A stretch of DNA of 64,000 bases from MWBF01 sp040772005. GTDB lineage: Bacteria; Chloroflexota; Anaerolineae; CG2-30-64-16. The notes under the pieces are model-generated. The model was not told the origin of the DNA. It made no database searches and worked only from the letters and a program-made list of their open reading frames with translations. Positions 7,862 to 15,984 of this stretch are shown here, one piece after another. Location: contig JAXGYZ010000006.1 in NCBI GenBank assembly GCA_040772005.1, forward strand, positions 186,001 to 250,000. The letters are read 5' to 3'. The translations under genes and the position numbers were made by a program. Numbering within the stretch: position 1 is the stretch's first letter; each line of letters starts with the position of its first letter.

Positions 7862-8404
7862 TTATGCAGGTCGCGGCTGAAGAGCAGCCTTTGAGCGCAG
7901 CAGCAGGACGCCGCCCCACACGAGCCAGACCAACACGAGAAGGGTGGCCGAATAATAGGTCAGGTTGCTCAGCAAGGTCAGCGTCGGGCTGGGGAGGTTG
8001 GTATAGTCCCCGCCGCCGGAAATGTTGACGATGGCGTTGACGATGCCCAACACACCGCCGATGATGCCGATGATGGGCAGGACGCTCGGGAAGCCGGCCT
8101 TGCCCCTGGCCGCCAGCCCGGCCAACAGGGCCGGCAGCATGAAGGCCAGCACCATGAAGATGTTGAAGATGACCGTCGGGGTTGTGCCGATGAACAGCAG
8201 GCCGATGCCGCCTATCACCGTCGAGCCGGCCGCAGCCAGGCCCAGGGGGGACGAGCCGAGGAACTTGTCCAGGGTATAGTAGAACAGGCCGAACAGCAGC
8301 ATGCTGATCCCCAACAGCACGGGAATGGCCTCGCTGGCAAACATCAACACGATGCCCAGCAGGACGGCGATGCCGCTGATACGATAGAGGGATGCGTTGT
8401 TCAT
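7862..8404 (-). CDS. Polytopic membrane protein, unknown family
   Basis: 180 residues and five or six hydrophobic helices covering nearly the whole protein (about 8-27, 30-48, 55-75, 80-98, 106-130, 148-170). No conserved charged or metal-binding residues stand out. Its ATG overlaps the stop of the upstream 76-residue gene by four bases, so both are made from one message starting at SARP-type site 4. Function not recognisable. Confidence 0.75.
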   Translation of the reverse strand: MNNASLYRISGIAVLLGIVLMFASEAIPVLLGISMLLFGLFYYTLDKFLGSSPLGLAAAGSTVIGGIGLLFIGTTPTVIFNIFMVLAFMLPALLAGLAARGKAGFPSVLPIIGIIGGVLGIVNAIVNISGGGDYTNLPSPTLTLLSNLTYYSATLLVLVWLVWGGVLLLRSKAALQPRPA

Positions 8405-8631
8405 GGAAGTGACTCCTTCTCTTGACTGAATAGGTCCGGAAGCGTCTCGATCCAATCGTCCAGGTAGCGCTTGAGCTGGTCCAGGCTGCGAAAGCCCCGG
8501 CGTCCCCCGGTGCGCGGGTCGGCCAGGCTGAAGCGCCAGGGCCCCGGCTCGCCAGGGCTGTCCTGTTCGCCCTGCCACACGGTCAGCACGAACAGGCGGT
8601 AATGCAGAGGCGCATCCGGCAGCTTTGGCAT
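8401..8631 (-). CDS. Small conserved protein, paralogue of the 72-aa protein at 167-385
   Basis: 76 residues: a short strand (YRLFVLTVWQGE), WRFSLADPRTGGRRGF, then a helix (LDQLKRYLDDWIETL). The order strand / W.....DP.TG / helix parallels the 72-residue protein at the left of the window. ATG 8631 is chosen over the GTG one codon earlier. It is the first gene of the leftward run beginning at site 4 and is divergent from the SARP gene. A role tied to the regulator is possible but unproved. Confidence 0.7.
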   Translation of the reverse strand: MPKLPDAPLHYRLFVLTVWQGEQDSPGEPGPWRFSLADPRTGGRRGFRSLDQLKRYLDDWIETLPDLFSQEKESLP

Positions 8632-8676
8632 CACTTTGTCCTGGCTTTAGGGATTGGTTTGTTGTATACTTGCCCC

Positions 8677-8709
8677 ATTATAGTTGGCTACCGTTTGGAG
8701 ATCGTTTGC
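8677..8709 (-). promoter_or_regulatory. SARP-type operator/promoter, site 4 (intergenic, divergent)
   Basis: Minus-strand order: GCAAACG, four bases, CCAAACG (plus-strand 8692-8709, 11-bp period), nine bases, perfect TATAAT (plus-strand 8677-8682). It would start the leftward run of genes reaching at least to 3228. It also lies only 12 bp before the ATG of the plus-strand SARP gene, so the regulator could control or block its own expression when bound. A plus-strand TATACT at 8665-8670 may be that gene's own -10 box. Confidence 0.65.
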
Positions 8710-8720
8710 TGGGGAGCCCT

Positions 8721-11153
8721 ATGACCCCACTTCTGGAAATTCGTCTCTTTGGCGGCTTGCGCATTAGCCTCGACCATGCCGCAGTGCCCGCATTCATGTC
8801 GGCCAAAGTCCCCGCGCTGCTGGCCTATCTGGCCGTGACCGGCCGGCCCCAACGCCGCGACGACCTGGCTGCCCTGCTGTGGGGCGAGCTGCCCGACGCG
8901 GATGCGCGCAACAATCTACGCCAGGCCCTCGCCAACCTGCGGCGCAGCCTCGACGCGCACCTGCTCATCACGCGTGACGATGTGGCTCTGAACCCCGCGG
9001 CCCCCTGCACCCTCGATGTCTCGGCCTTCGAGCAGGCGCTGCGCAGCGAACACGACCTCGCCCCGGAGCTGCACGCGGCCCGGCTGGGTGACGCGATGGC
9101 CCTCTATGCCGGCGATTTCCTGGCCGGGTTCTTCGTGCGCGATGCGCCGGCGTTCGAGGAGTGGATGCTGTCCCAGCGCGCCCGCTATCGCGAGCTGGCG
9201 CTGCACGCGCTCCATACGCTCACGCAGCTGCATCTCGACCGGGGCCACTACGACCGGGCGATCGATGCGGCCACGCGCCTGCTGGCGCTGGACGAGTGGC
9301 GCGAGGAAGCGCATTGCCAGCTCATGCTGGCGCTGGCGCGCACCGGCCAGCGGTCAGCAGCCCTGGCGCAGTACCAGCGCTGCCGCCGCCTGCTGAGCGA
9401 AGAATTCGGCGTGGAGCCCGCGGCCGCAACCACTGCACTCTACAACCGGGTCAAGGCCGCGCTGGCCGAGCCGCGCCATAACCTGCCCGCGGCCCTGACC
9501 GGGTTTGTCGGCCGCGAACAGGAGATTGCGACACTGCGCCATCTGCTGGCCGGCCGTGAGACGCGGCTCCTGACCATCCAGGGGCCGGGCGGTGCAGGCA
9601 AGACGCGCCTGGCGGTCGAGGTGGCGCGGGCGTGCGAACCCGGCTTCCTGAACGGCGTGTGGTTCGTGGCGCCGGCCGGCATGTCCCCCGGCGGGGCGGG
9701 CGCCCTGGTGCAGGCCGTGGCCGATGCGCTGGGCTGGCCGCTGGCCGGCCGCGACGACCCCGGTGCGCAACTGCTGGCCCACCTGAGCGCGCGGGAGCTG
9801 CTGCTCGTCCTGGACAGCCCGGAGGAGTGGCTGGATGGAGTGGACTGGCTGTGCGAGCTGCTGGCCCAGGCACCCGACGTCACGGTCCTGGCGACCGCGC
9901 GCCAGCGGCTGGACTTGCAGGCGGAACGCGTCTTCATGCTGGAGGGGCTGCCGATTCCCCCGAGCGACCATGCTGCGACCGGAGCCTATGCCGCCGTCGA
10001 GTTATTCGTGCGCCGCGCGCGGCGCGTGCAGGCAGATTTCGCCCTGACCCCTGCGGAACATGCCGCCGTGATCCGCATCTGCCGGGCCGTCCAGGGCCTG
10101 CCGCTCGGCATCGAGTTGGCGGCGGCGTGGGTCCACCAACTGACCGCGGCGGAGATTGCTGCGGAAATCGAGCGCAGCCTCGACTTCCTGACGACGAACC
10201 GCCGGGACGTCGCGCCGCGCCAGCGGAGCCTGCGCGCGGTCTTCGATTGGTCATGGGGGCGCCTGGCGCCGGACGAACAGGCCCTCTTCGCACGCCTCGC
10301 CGTGTTTCACGGCCCCTTCTCGCGCGAGGCCGCCGAGAGCGTCGCCGGGGCCTCGCCACGCCTGCTGTCGGCGCTGGCGGATAAGTCGCTGCTCTGGCGT
10401 CGCGGCACGACCTACCAGCTTCACGAAGTCGCGCGGCGCTACGCGCAGGAGCAGTTGGCCCGGACCGGTGCAGCCGGGGAGATCGAGATCGCACACGCCC
10501 GCTATTATGTCAAATTTCTGGCCCACCGCGAGGCTTCGCTCAAGGGACGCGGCCAGCAGGCCGCGCTCGCTGACATCGAAGCGGAAATCGGCGATGTGCG
10601 GGCTGCCTGGCGCCGGCTGACCGAACAGCGGGATGAGACTGCGCTCGGGGCAGCCACGGGCGGCCTGTATCACTTCCACCTGCTCCGCAGCCGCTTTCGC
10701 GAGGGGCTGGACGCGTTCCGCGCGGCGCGGCTGGCGCTGGCCGAAACCCGCGCTGCAGACCCCGCCACCCGGTTGGTCCATGCCCGGCTGCTGGCGCGCG
10801 AAGCCCGCTTCTGCTCTTCGCTGGCACGTTACGAGGAAGCGCAGGGCCTGCTGTCTGCAAGCCGCGAGGCGCTGACCGCGCTCGATGCGCCGTCAGAGCT
10901 GGCGTTTGTTCTCGGTCACATCGGCGGCATAGCCCGGCTGCAAGGCGAGCTCGACACGGCGGCAGAGCACCTGTGGGCGTGTCTCGCGCTGCGCCGGCAG
11001 CTCGGGGACGGCTGGGGGCAGGCCATCGCGCTGCTGGAGCTGGCAGGCGTGGCGTTCATGCGCGGGGACTACGAGACGGCGCAGCAGCGCTGCGAGGGGA
11101 GGGGCTGGCTGCAGGCGACAGCGACGGCGACCGCCTGGAACAAGCACTGCTGA
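8721..11153 (+). CDS. SARP/BTAD-family transcriptional regulator with NB-ARC ATPase, C-terminus frameshifted
   Basis: 810 residues before the stop. The order is an OmpR-like winged helix (about 3-92: LEIRLFGGLRISLD ... LLAYLAVTGRPQRRDDLAALLW), a bacterial transcriptional activation domain (about 97-245, helical repeats ending EEFGVEPAAATTALYNRV), and an NB-ARC-type ATPase with Walker A GPGGAGKTRLA (~288) and Walker B ELLLVLD (~358). TPR-like helices follow. ATG 8721 is chosen because the family always opens with the short LFG strand and a GGGGAG site precedes it. TPR-coding sequence continues after the stop in other frames, so the tail is disrupted. It is the obvious candidate to bind the five double half-sites. 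Confidence 0.9.
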   Translation: MTPLLEIRLFGGLRISLDHAAVPAFMSAKVPALLAYLAVTGRPQRRDDLAALLWGELPDADARNNLRQALANLRRSLDAHLLITRDDVALNPAAPCTLDVSAFEQALRSEHDLAPELHAARLGDAMALYAGDFLAGFFVRDAPAFEEWMLSQRARYRELALHALHTLTQLHLDRGHYDRAIDAATRLLALDEWREEAHCQLMLALARTGQRSAALAQYQRCRRLLSEEFGVEPAAATTALYNRVKAALAEPRHNLPAALTGFVGREQEIATLRHLLAGRETRLLTIQGPGGAGKTRLAVEVARACEPGFLNGVWFVAPAGMSPGGAGALVQAVADALGWPLAGRDDPGAQLLAHLSARELLLVLDSPEEWLDGVDWLCELLAQAPDVTVLATARQRLDLQAERVFMLEGLPIPPSDHAATGAYAAVELFVRRARRVQADFALTPAEHAAVIRICRAVQGLPLGIELAAAWVHQLTAAEIAAEIERSLDFLTTNRRDVAPRQRSLRAVFDWSWGRLAPDEQALFARLAVFHGPFSREAAESVAGASPRLLSALADKSLLWRRGTTYQLHEVARRYAQEQLARTGAAGEIEIAHARYYVKFLAHREASLKGRGQQAALADIEAEIGDVRAAWRRLTEQRDETALGAATGGLYHFHLLRSRFREGLDAFRAARLALAETRAADPATRLVHARLLAREARFCSSLARYEEAQGLLSASREALTALDAPSELAFVLGHIGGIARLQGELDTAAEHLWACLALRRQLGDGWGQAIALLELAGVAFMRGDYETAQQRCEGRGWLQATATATAWNKHC

Positions 11154-11660
11154 CCGGGCTGAGCCTCTGTCACCGCGAGTTGGGGAGTACGGGCCCGCGG
11201 AGGACCTGCGTACGGCGCAGCCTGGCCGCGTACGAGGAACTGGGCGACCGGTATGGCGTCATGCAGGGCTGTCTGACCTGGGCGAGCTAAACCGGCAGCT
11301 GGGCGACCCTGCTCGCGCAGCGCTACTGCAAGCCGGGCCGTCCGGGTCGCATGCGAGATCGGCGACCGTTCGAGCCAGGCCGACGGCCACCGGCTGGGGC
11401 AGATCGCGGCCGGGCAGGGCGACCGCGACGAAGCCCTGCGCCAGCTCCGCATCGCCCTGGAGCAGGCCCACGACATCCGCGAGCACCTGATGGTCCTGGA
11501 CATCCTGCTGGAGATGGCGTGCCTGCTGGGACATGCAGGCGATACGCCCCGCGCAGTCGCGCTGCTGCGCTTCCCTGCTGGGCCCAGGCCCAACTGCCCG
11601 AGGCCGCGCCGGAAGCGGGCCGCCGCCTCCGCGGCCCGGGAGAAGGGCGCCGCCGGCCGC
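11096..11660 (+). pseudogene. Out-of-frame continuation of the SARP regulator TPR domain
   Basis: After the regulator stops, frame 2 (about 11096-11285) reads RLEQALLTGLSLCHRELG and SLAAYEELGDRYGVMQGCL. The original frame resumes around 11350 with GQGDRDEALRQLRIALEQAHDI and LDILLEMACLLGHAG. These are typical TPR helices of SARP/MalT regulators. At least two indels are needed to rejoin them, and the sequence becomes unrecognisable after about 11600. Either the gene lost its sensory tail or this stretch holds assembly errors. 11660-11830 shows nothing recognisable. Confidence 0.75.
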
Positions 11661-11831
11661 GACCTGCCCCTCCTCACGCTTCGGAGGCACTGCTGCTGGC
11701 GGCCGGGGCCGCCGGGAGAGATCTCCCCTTTGAGTCCCCCAGCAGAGGAGTTTGCATCCTCAGATGCAAACGACGGCATCCCCAGGCGAAGAGATTCGCA
11801 TCCTCGGGTGCCCACGAACTCCTCTGACCGA

Positions 11832-12381
11832 TTACCCGATTAGATTCTTAACCTTCATCAACGGCCCAAACCGGGCTTTTCCAACAGCCTCTTGGAGAGC
11901 AGCCCGGCTTCGGGCATCATCAGCCCCGCCGATGACTCGTTCATGCCACTCAACCGGTTCAGCCCAACCGATGACTGCGTAGGCGCAGTTCTCAGCCCGC
12001 ATTGCGTGTAACGCCGTGAGTAGAAGGGCCTTGCCGATGCCTGCCTGCAAACTCTGGCAATACGCCCAACGGGCCGAACATGCCGCCTTGTTCGACGAGT
12101 CGTATGAAAAGCCTGCGAGCTGCTCCAGGCCGGAGATCTGAGGTCACGGCTTGCGCCGCCAAATCCGGCGCTGCCTTCGGCCGCCACAAACAACATGTTC
12201 GAGTTGCAGCGGGCGCCAGAGCGGCGCGGCGCGACCAGCAGTCGCCGAAGTGCTGCTGGATCCAGAGCACGATCAAGGGTTCCTCGCCCGGGCAGGCCAG
12301 TCGAACCAGAATCTGGTGGCGGCCGATACGCGTCCAGCTGCCGGCTGCAACGGAGGAAGATCGAAGAGCGATGAGCATATG
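11832..12381 (-). pseudogene. Broken GNAT-family acetyltransferase
   Basis: Three frames are needed. Upstream: GEEPLIVLWIQQHFGD. Middle: RLFIRLVEQGGMFGPLGVLPEFAGR. Downstream: the ORF ending at 11832, with GIGKALLLTALHAMRAENCAYAVIGWAEPVEWHER. FGP.GV.P...G.GIGKALLL is the acetyl-CoA-binding motif A of GNAT enzymes and the frame breaks within it, right at the R/G-x-G turn. The enzyme cannot be made as written. Several indels within 500 bp match the pattern seen in the neighbouring genes. Confidence 0.7.
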
Positions 12382-12632
12382 CGAAGGCGAAAGACACCCC
12401 CATCTCCGAGAAGGCACCGGGTGTCTGCCCGTTTGGCCTCCTGTTGCGGGTTGGATTTTCGCCTCAACGACCTGGTCAACTCAGTCAGTTGTTCCTGGCT
12501 CATAGATTTCCAGGAGCTCCGCATGGACGACGCCCGCATGCTGAAGGCATTCTCCTTGACGGCCTCCACGGTTTCGCCGGTCGCGACGTAGTCACAATCC
12601 ACGCCGGCATCCTTACAAGCAAACTTGAGCAT
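12273..12632 (-). CDS. DUF1059-like small protein, frame irregular
   Basis: It opens MLKFACKDAGVDCDYVATGETVEAVKENAF, the signature of DUF1059 proteins (normally ~60 residues, Cys-containing, function unknown), and later has MSQEQLTELT, the usual family end. Between them the frame reads SMRASSMRSSWK, while another frame reads QHAGVVHAELLEI, which fits the family better. A pair of compensating indels is therefore likely. The ~50 residues after the DUF1059 end look non-homologous. Probably a damaged or mis-sequenced gene. Confidence 0.55.
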   Translation of the reverse strand: MLKFACKDAGVDCDYVATGETVEAVKENAFSMRASSMRSSWKSMSQEQLTELTRSLRRKSNPQQEAKRADTRCLLGDGGVFRLRICSSLFDLPPLQPAAGRVSAATRFWFDWPARARNP

Positions 12633-12689
12633 GATAGAGGCCTCCTTGAAAATGTCCCGTTACCCGGCCGGGGCAGCGCACGGCGCCAG

Positions 12690-13889
12690 TTCGACCCGGT
12701 AAGCCGAGCTTCTCGAGACGGCGCACGGCTCGGCGTTTCACCGCCTCACGGTCCCGCTCATCGAAGTAGTTGCCACCCAGGTCTTCATAGGCCGTCTGCC
12801 GAGTAATCAGGTGATAACCTGTGACCAGTAAACTGTGCCCGACGGCGACCGCTGCCCGTTGTGCCTCGCCGGGCTGCCAGGCGGCGATAGAGCGCCTGGA
12901 AGTACTTGTGCTTGGTGTGGGCTGCGCCGTGGGGCCGCTTCAATCAGTGCCCGCCGCAGCCACGGACTGCCTTTGCGCGTGCGGCCACTCTTGCGTTTGC
13001 CTGCACTCTCGTGGTTGCCCGGACACATACCGGCCCAGGAAGCGGGTGGTTAAGGCATCTTCGAAAGGCGCCAGATCCGCACCAATCTCGGCGACGATGA
13101 TCTCGGCAATGCGCTGGTTAACGGCAAGGCATCCCACGTCATGAGCCGCCGCAAAGGGGCGCATCCCCATCGCAATCTGCTGGTCCAGTTGCGCCATCGC
13201 CTCGTCGAGAAAGTCGATGTGACTCAGATGCTGCGCCAACATAAAGCGGTGATGTGGCCACGCGCCCGCTCAACGCCTTCACGAGCAAGTCCTGCTTGTC
13301 GCGCAACCGCCCTTTGGCTAAGGCGGCCAGCGTGGCAGCGTCCGTTTGGCCCTCGACTAACTCGGCCAGGATGGCGCGGCCACTCACCCCCATCACATCG
13401 CTGGCGACACTCGCCAACTTGATGTTGGCGTCTTCCAGTACCTTCTGCACCCGATTGACTTCGCTCTTGCGTTCATCCCCCAACTTCGTGCGATAGCGGG
13501 TCAGATCCCGCAGTTCTCGCAAAACCTCCGAGGGGATGAAGCTGCCTTTGAGCAAGCCATGCCGCAAAGAGGTCAGCGATCCATTCGGCGTCCTGCATCC
13601 GTCTTCACGCGCCGCGCTTTGATGCGTTCGGCGTTGACCACCAGGATGGCGAACCGGTCATCCAGCAGGTTGTATACGGGCTTCCAGTACACCCCCGTGC
13701 TCTCCATCGCCACATGGCTGACACCAGACCGGCCAGCCAATCCGCTAAAGCCTCCAGATGCGCAATCATCGTCGCAAAGGTGCGGGTTTCCTTGAGCGGC
13801 TGACCGTCTGGCCCCGGCACGATCACACAGGCCACTACGGTCTGCTTGTGGACGTCGATCCCGCAACAACGCTCGTAGACCACTTGCAT
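12690..13889 (-). pseudogene. IS110-family transposase, multiply frameshifted
   Basis: Fragments in family order but in different frames: VVYERCCGIDVHKQTVVACV (N-terminal DEDD domain), VAMESTGVYWKPVYNLLDD, LRDLTRYRTKLGDERKSEVNRVQK, LSHIDFLDEAMAQLDQQI, then ESAGKRKSGRTRKGSPWLRRAL (C-terminal catalytic Ser region) and TRQTAYEDLGGNYFDERDREAV (usual end). At least four frame changes are required, so no active enzyme is made. IS110 elements lack inverted repeats, so I cannot set the ends. The 214 bp before the hydrolase gene holds nothing recognisable. Confidence 0.85.
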
Positions 13890-14103
13890 GACTCACCTCC
13901 GCTGCTTGCGCTCGCCCCAGCGGAGTGCCTGATGAACGAAGATTCTCCCTTGCGTGCTCTCCTGGCCAGGCAACAGTCAACGGTGCCTGCAGGCACTCAT
14001 GTCAAACTCCTGACGGGCTCCGTGGCACCAAACCAACCATCCGACTTCTCACCGGGGCGGCACTCTATTCTACCCATTTTCATCCGCAACGGTGAGCCGT
14101 GGC

Positions 14104-14973
14104 TCATAGACAACTCCTTGTTGTTTGATGAGTGAACTGCCTCAGGCTGTCCAGATACTCGTGCGGGCGATCGTCGTGGATCATGTGCCCCGCACCCTCG
14201 AACACCGTGTGGGGAGCATGCGGCGCGTGGGCCACGAAACGCTGCACATCGTCGGCACTCATGGCCCCGCCGTACGCCATCTCGCCGGCCAACAGGCGAA
14301 CCGGGCAGCGGAGCTGCGCCAGCAAGGCATCCGGTTCATACGACCCGAGGAAGCCGCCGGCCAGCGCCACATCCATGACGGATGGATCCATACGATGCAG
14401 TTCGGTGGCTTTCAGCCGCACCGCCTCCGGCCCGGCCACCTCCAGCATCGTCTGCTGGGCGTTGGCGGGCCACTGGCCCACGGGGCCGATCAGGTCCTCC
14501 AGCGCACCCCCATGCGCGTGATGCTGGCCCAGCTGCTCACACAGCGTCGTGAAGACCCCGTAGAACCAGGTCTCCCGGAAGCGCGGTAGTTGGGTGATGT
14601 AGAGAGGCGGGTCCTCCAGGAAGACGCCCTGCACCCATTCGGGGGCCTGCGCGGCCACCCATATGGCGATCATGCCGCCCAGGGAGTGCCCTGCCAGGAT
14701 GGCCGGCCGGCCCACCACCTGCTGTACAAACGCTGCGATGTCCGCGCCATAGTCCTGCACCTGGTACGCGCCGGGGGTGTGACCCGAGAGGTTGTGCCCG
14801 CGCAGGTCCGGCAGATAGACGTGAGCGCATTCCGCCAGCGCCGGGAGCAGCGGCAGGAACGCAGCGTGCGACCCCGTGATGCCGTGGAGGATCACCAGAG
14901 CCGGCCCCGGCCCGGGCGCCTCGGCGTAGTGGAGCTGAAGACCATTCACCGTCGCTGACGCGAGTTGCACCAT
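14104..14973 (-). CDS. Alpha/beta hydrolase
   Basis: 289 residues. Oxyanion motif HGITGS after strand 3, nucleophile elbow GHSLGG (Ser ~95), the acid after strand 7 around LRCPVRLLAGEMAYGG, and catalytic His in GAGHMIHDDRP (~265). The size fits epoxide-hydrolase/esterase/haloperoxidase-like enzymes. ATG 14973 has an AGGAGG site. It begins 28 bp after the NmrA-like gene ends and is therefore probably controlled from SARP-type site 5. Substrate unknown. Confidence 0.88.
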   Translation of the reverse strand: MVQLASATVNGLQLHYAEAPGPGPALVILHGITGSHAAFLPLLPALAECAHVYLPDLRGHNLSGHTPGAYQVQDYGADIAAFVQQVVGRPAILAGHSLGGMIAIWVAAQAPEWVQGVFLEDPPLYITQLPRFRETWFYGVFTTLCEQLGQHHAHGGALEDLIGPVGQWPANAQQTMLEVAGPEAVRLKATELHRMDPSVMDVALAGGFLGSYEPDALLAQLRCPVRLLAGEMAYGGAMSADDVQRFVAHAPHAPHTVFEGAGHMIHDDRPHEYLDSLRQFTHQTTRSCL

Positions 14974-15001
14974 GTGATTCCCTCCTGGATTGGGCGGCAC
15001 G

Positions 15002-15889
15002 TCAGGCCGCAGCATACGCGCCCCGGGCATATTCCTCGACCGAGGTCAGGCGGACGGGCAGCGCCTTGAGCGTCTCCCGCATGTCGATCGGGTTGCCCGC
15101 CGCATAGGCCAGCATCAGCCCGGCGAAGGACTGCTGCATGGGGTCGGTCGCGGCCGCCAGTTGGCCCTGCAGCGCCTCGACCGGCACGTGCGCCACCTCG
15201 AACGGCTGGCCGCCGGCTCGTTCGAATACCCTGATCACCTCCAGCGGACTCAACGCGTCCGGCCCGCCCAGCACCAGGGTCGCATCCAGCGCGGCAGGGT
15301 TGCCCAAAGACGCCACGGCGAACTGGGCCACATCACGATACGAGATCCAACTGATGGCGTTCGTGCCGTCGCCGTAGACCGTCGCCTTGCGGTTGGTATA
15401 GTCGAATCCGAGCGCGGGGCTGAGCCACACTTCGTTGAAGAAGGTGGGCTGCAGGATGGTGTACGTGAGGCCGCTGCTGCGCAGGCCGGCTTCCACCGCC
15501 CGCTTGGCATCCTGCAGCGGAAAGGAGATGGACATCGGCGGGAAGGAGGTGTAGACGAAGCGCTGCACGCCGGCAGCCCCCGCGGCCGCGATCAGGCTCA
15601 GGTAGCCATCGCGGTCCGTGATCGCCGGGGAATTGACGTCCGGCTGGTAGGCGACTGGCAGCGCCGAGGCCGTGGTAATGATCGTGCTGGCGCCCTGGCA
15701 GGCGGCAGCCAGCGAGCCGGCATCGCGCAGGTCGCCGTGCACGACCTCTGCGCCGAGTGCGGCCAGGCGATCCGCCTTGGCCGGGTCCGACGTGGCGCGC
15801 ACCAGGGCCCTGACGCGCTTGCCCCTGGCCGCAAGCTGGCCGCAGACTTCGCTGCCGAGCAGACCGGTAGCGCCGACGACAAGAATCAT
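15002..15889 (-). CDS. NmrA-like NAD(P)-binding reductase/epimerase (atypical SDR)
   Basis: 295 residues starting with the atypical SDR motif ILVVGATGLLGSEVCGQLAARG. Then ALVRATSD (cofactor phosphate-binding Arg), GDLRDAGSL, YTSFPP in place of the usual catalytic YXXXK, and the substrate-domain phrase GLTYTILQPTFFNEVW. This matches NmrA/TMR/isoflavone-reductase-like proteins. It is the first gene downstream of SARP-type site 5 and is followed by the alpha/beta hydrolase gene. Confidence 0.87.
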   Translation of the reverse strand: MILVVGATGLLGSEVCGQLAARGKRVRALVRATSDPAKADRLAALGAEVVHGDLRDAGSLAAACQGASTIITTASALPVAYQPDVNSPAITDRDGYLSLIAAAGAAGVQRFVYTSFPPMSISFPLQDAKRAVEAGLRSSGLTYTILQPTFFNEVWLSPALGFDYTNRKATVYGDGTNAISWISYRDVAQFAVASLGNPAALDATLVLGGPDALSPLEVIRVFERAGGQPFEVAHVPVEALQGQLAAATDPMQQSFAGLMLAYAAGNPIDMRETLKALPVRLTSVEEYARGAYAAA

Positions 15890-15927
15890 GGCATCCTCCT
15901 GGTTTTATCAAGCTGACTGTGGGCGCC

Positions 15928-15961
15928 AGCGTACCAGGAGAGGCGTTCCCGAAGCGTTTGG
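15928..15961 (-). promoter_or_regulatory. SARP-type operator/promoter, site 5
   Basis: Minus-strand order: CCAAACG, four bases, GGGAACG (plus-strand 15944-15961, 11-bp period), ten bases, TACGCT -10 box (15928-15933). It lies between the end of the large SARP gene and the start of the NmrA-like gene, so it gives the latter its own promoter. The -10 resembles that of site 3 (TACGAT). Confidence 0.55.
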
Positions 15962-15984
15962 TAGGGAAAATCACGAAGGGCGTA

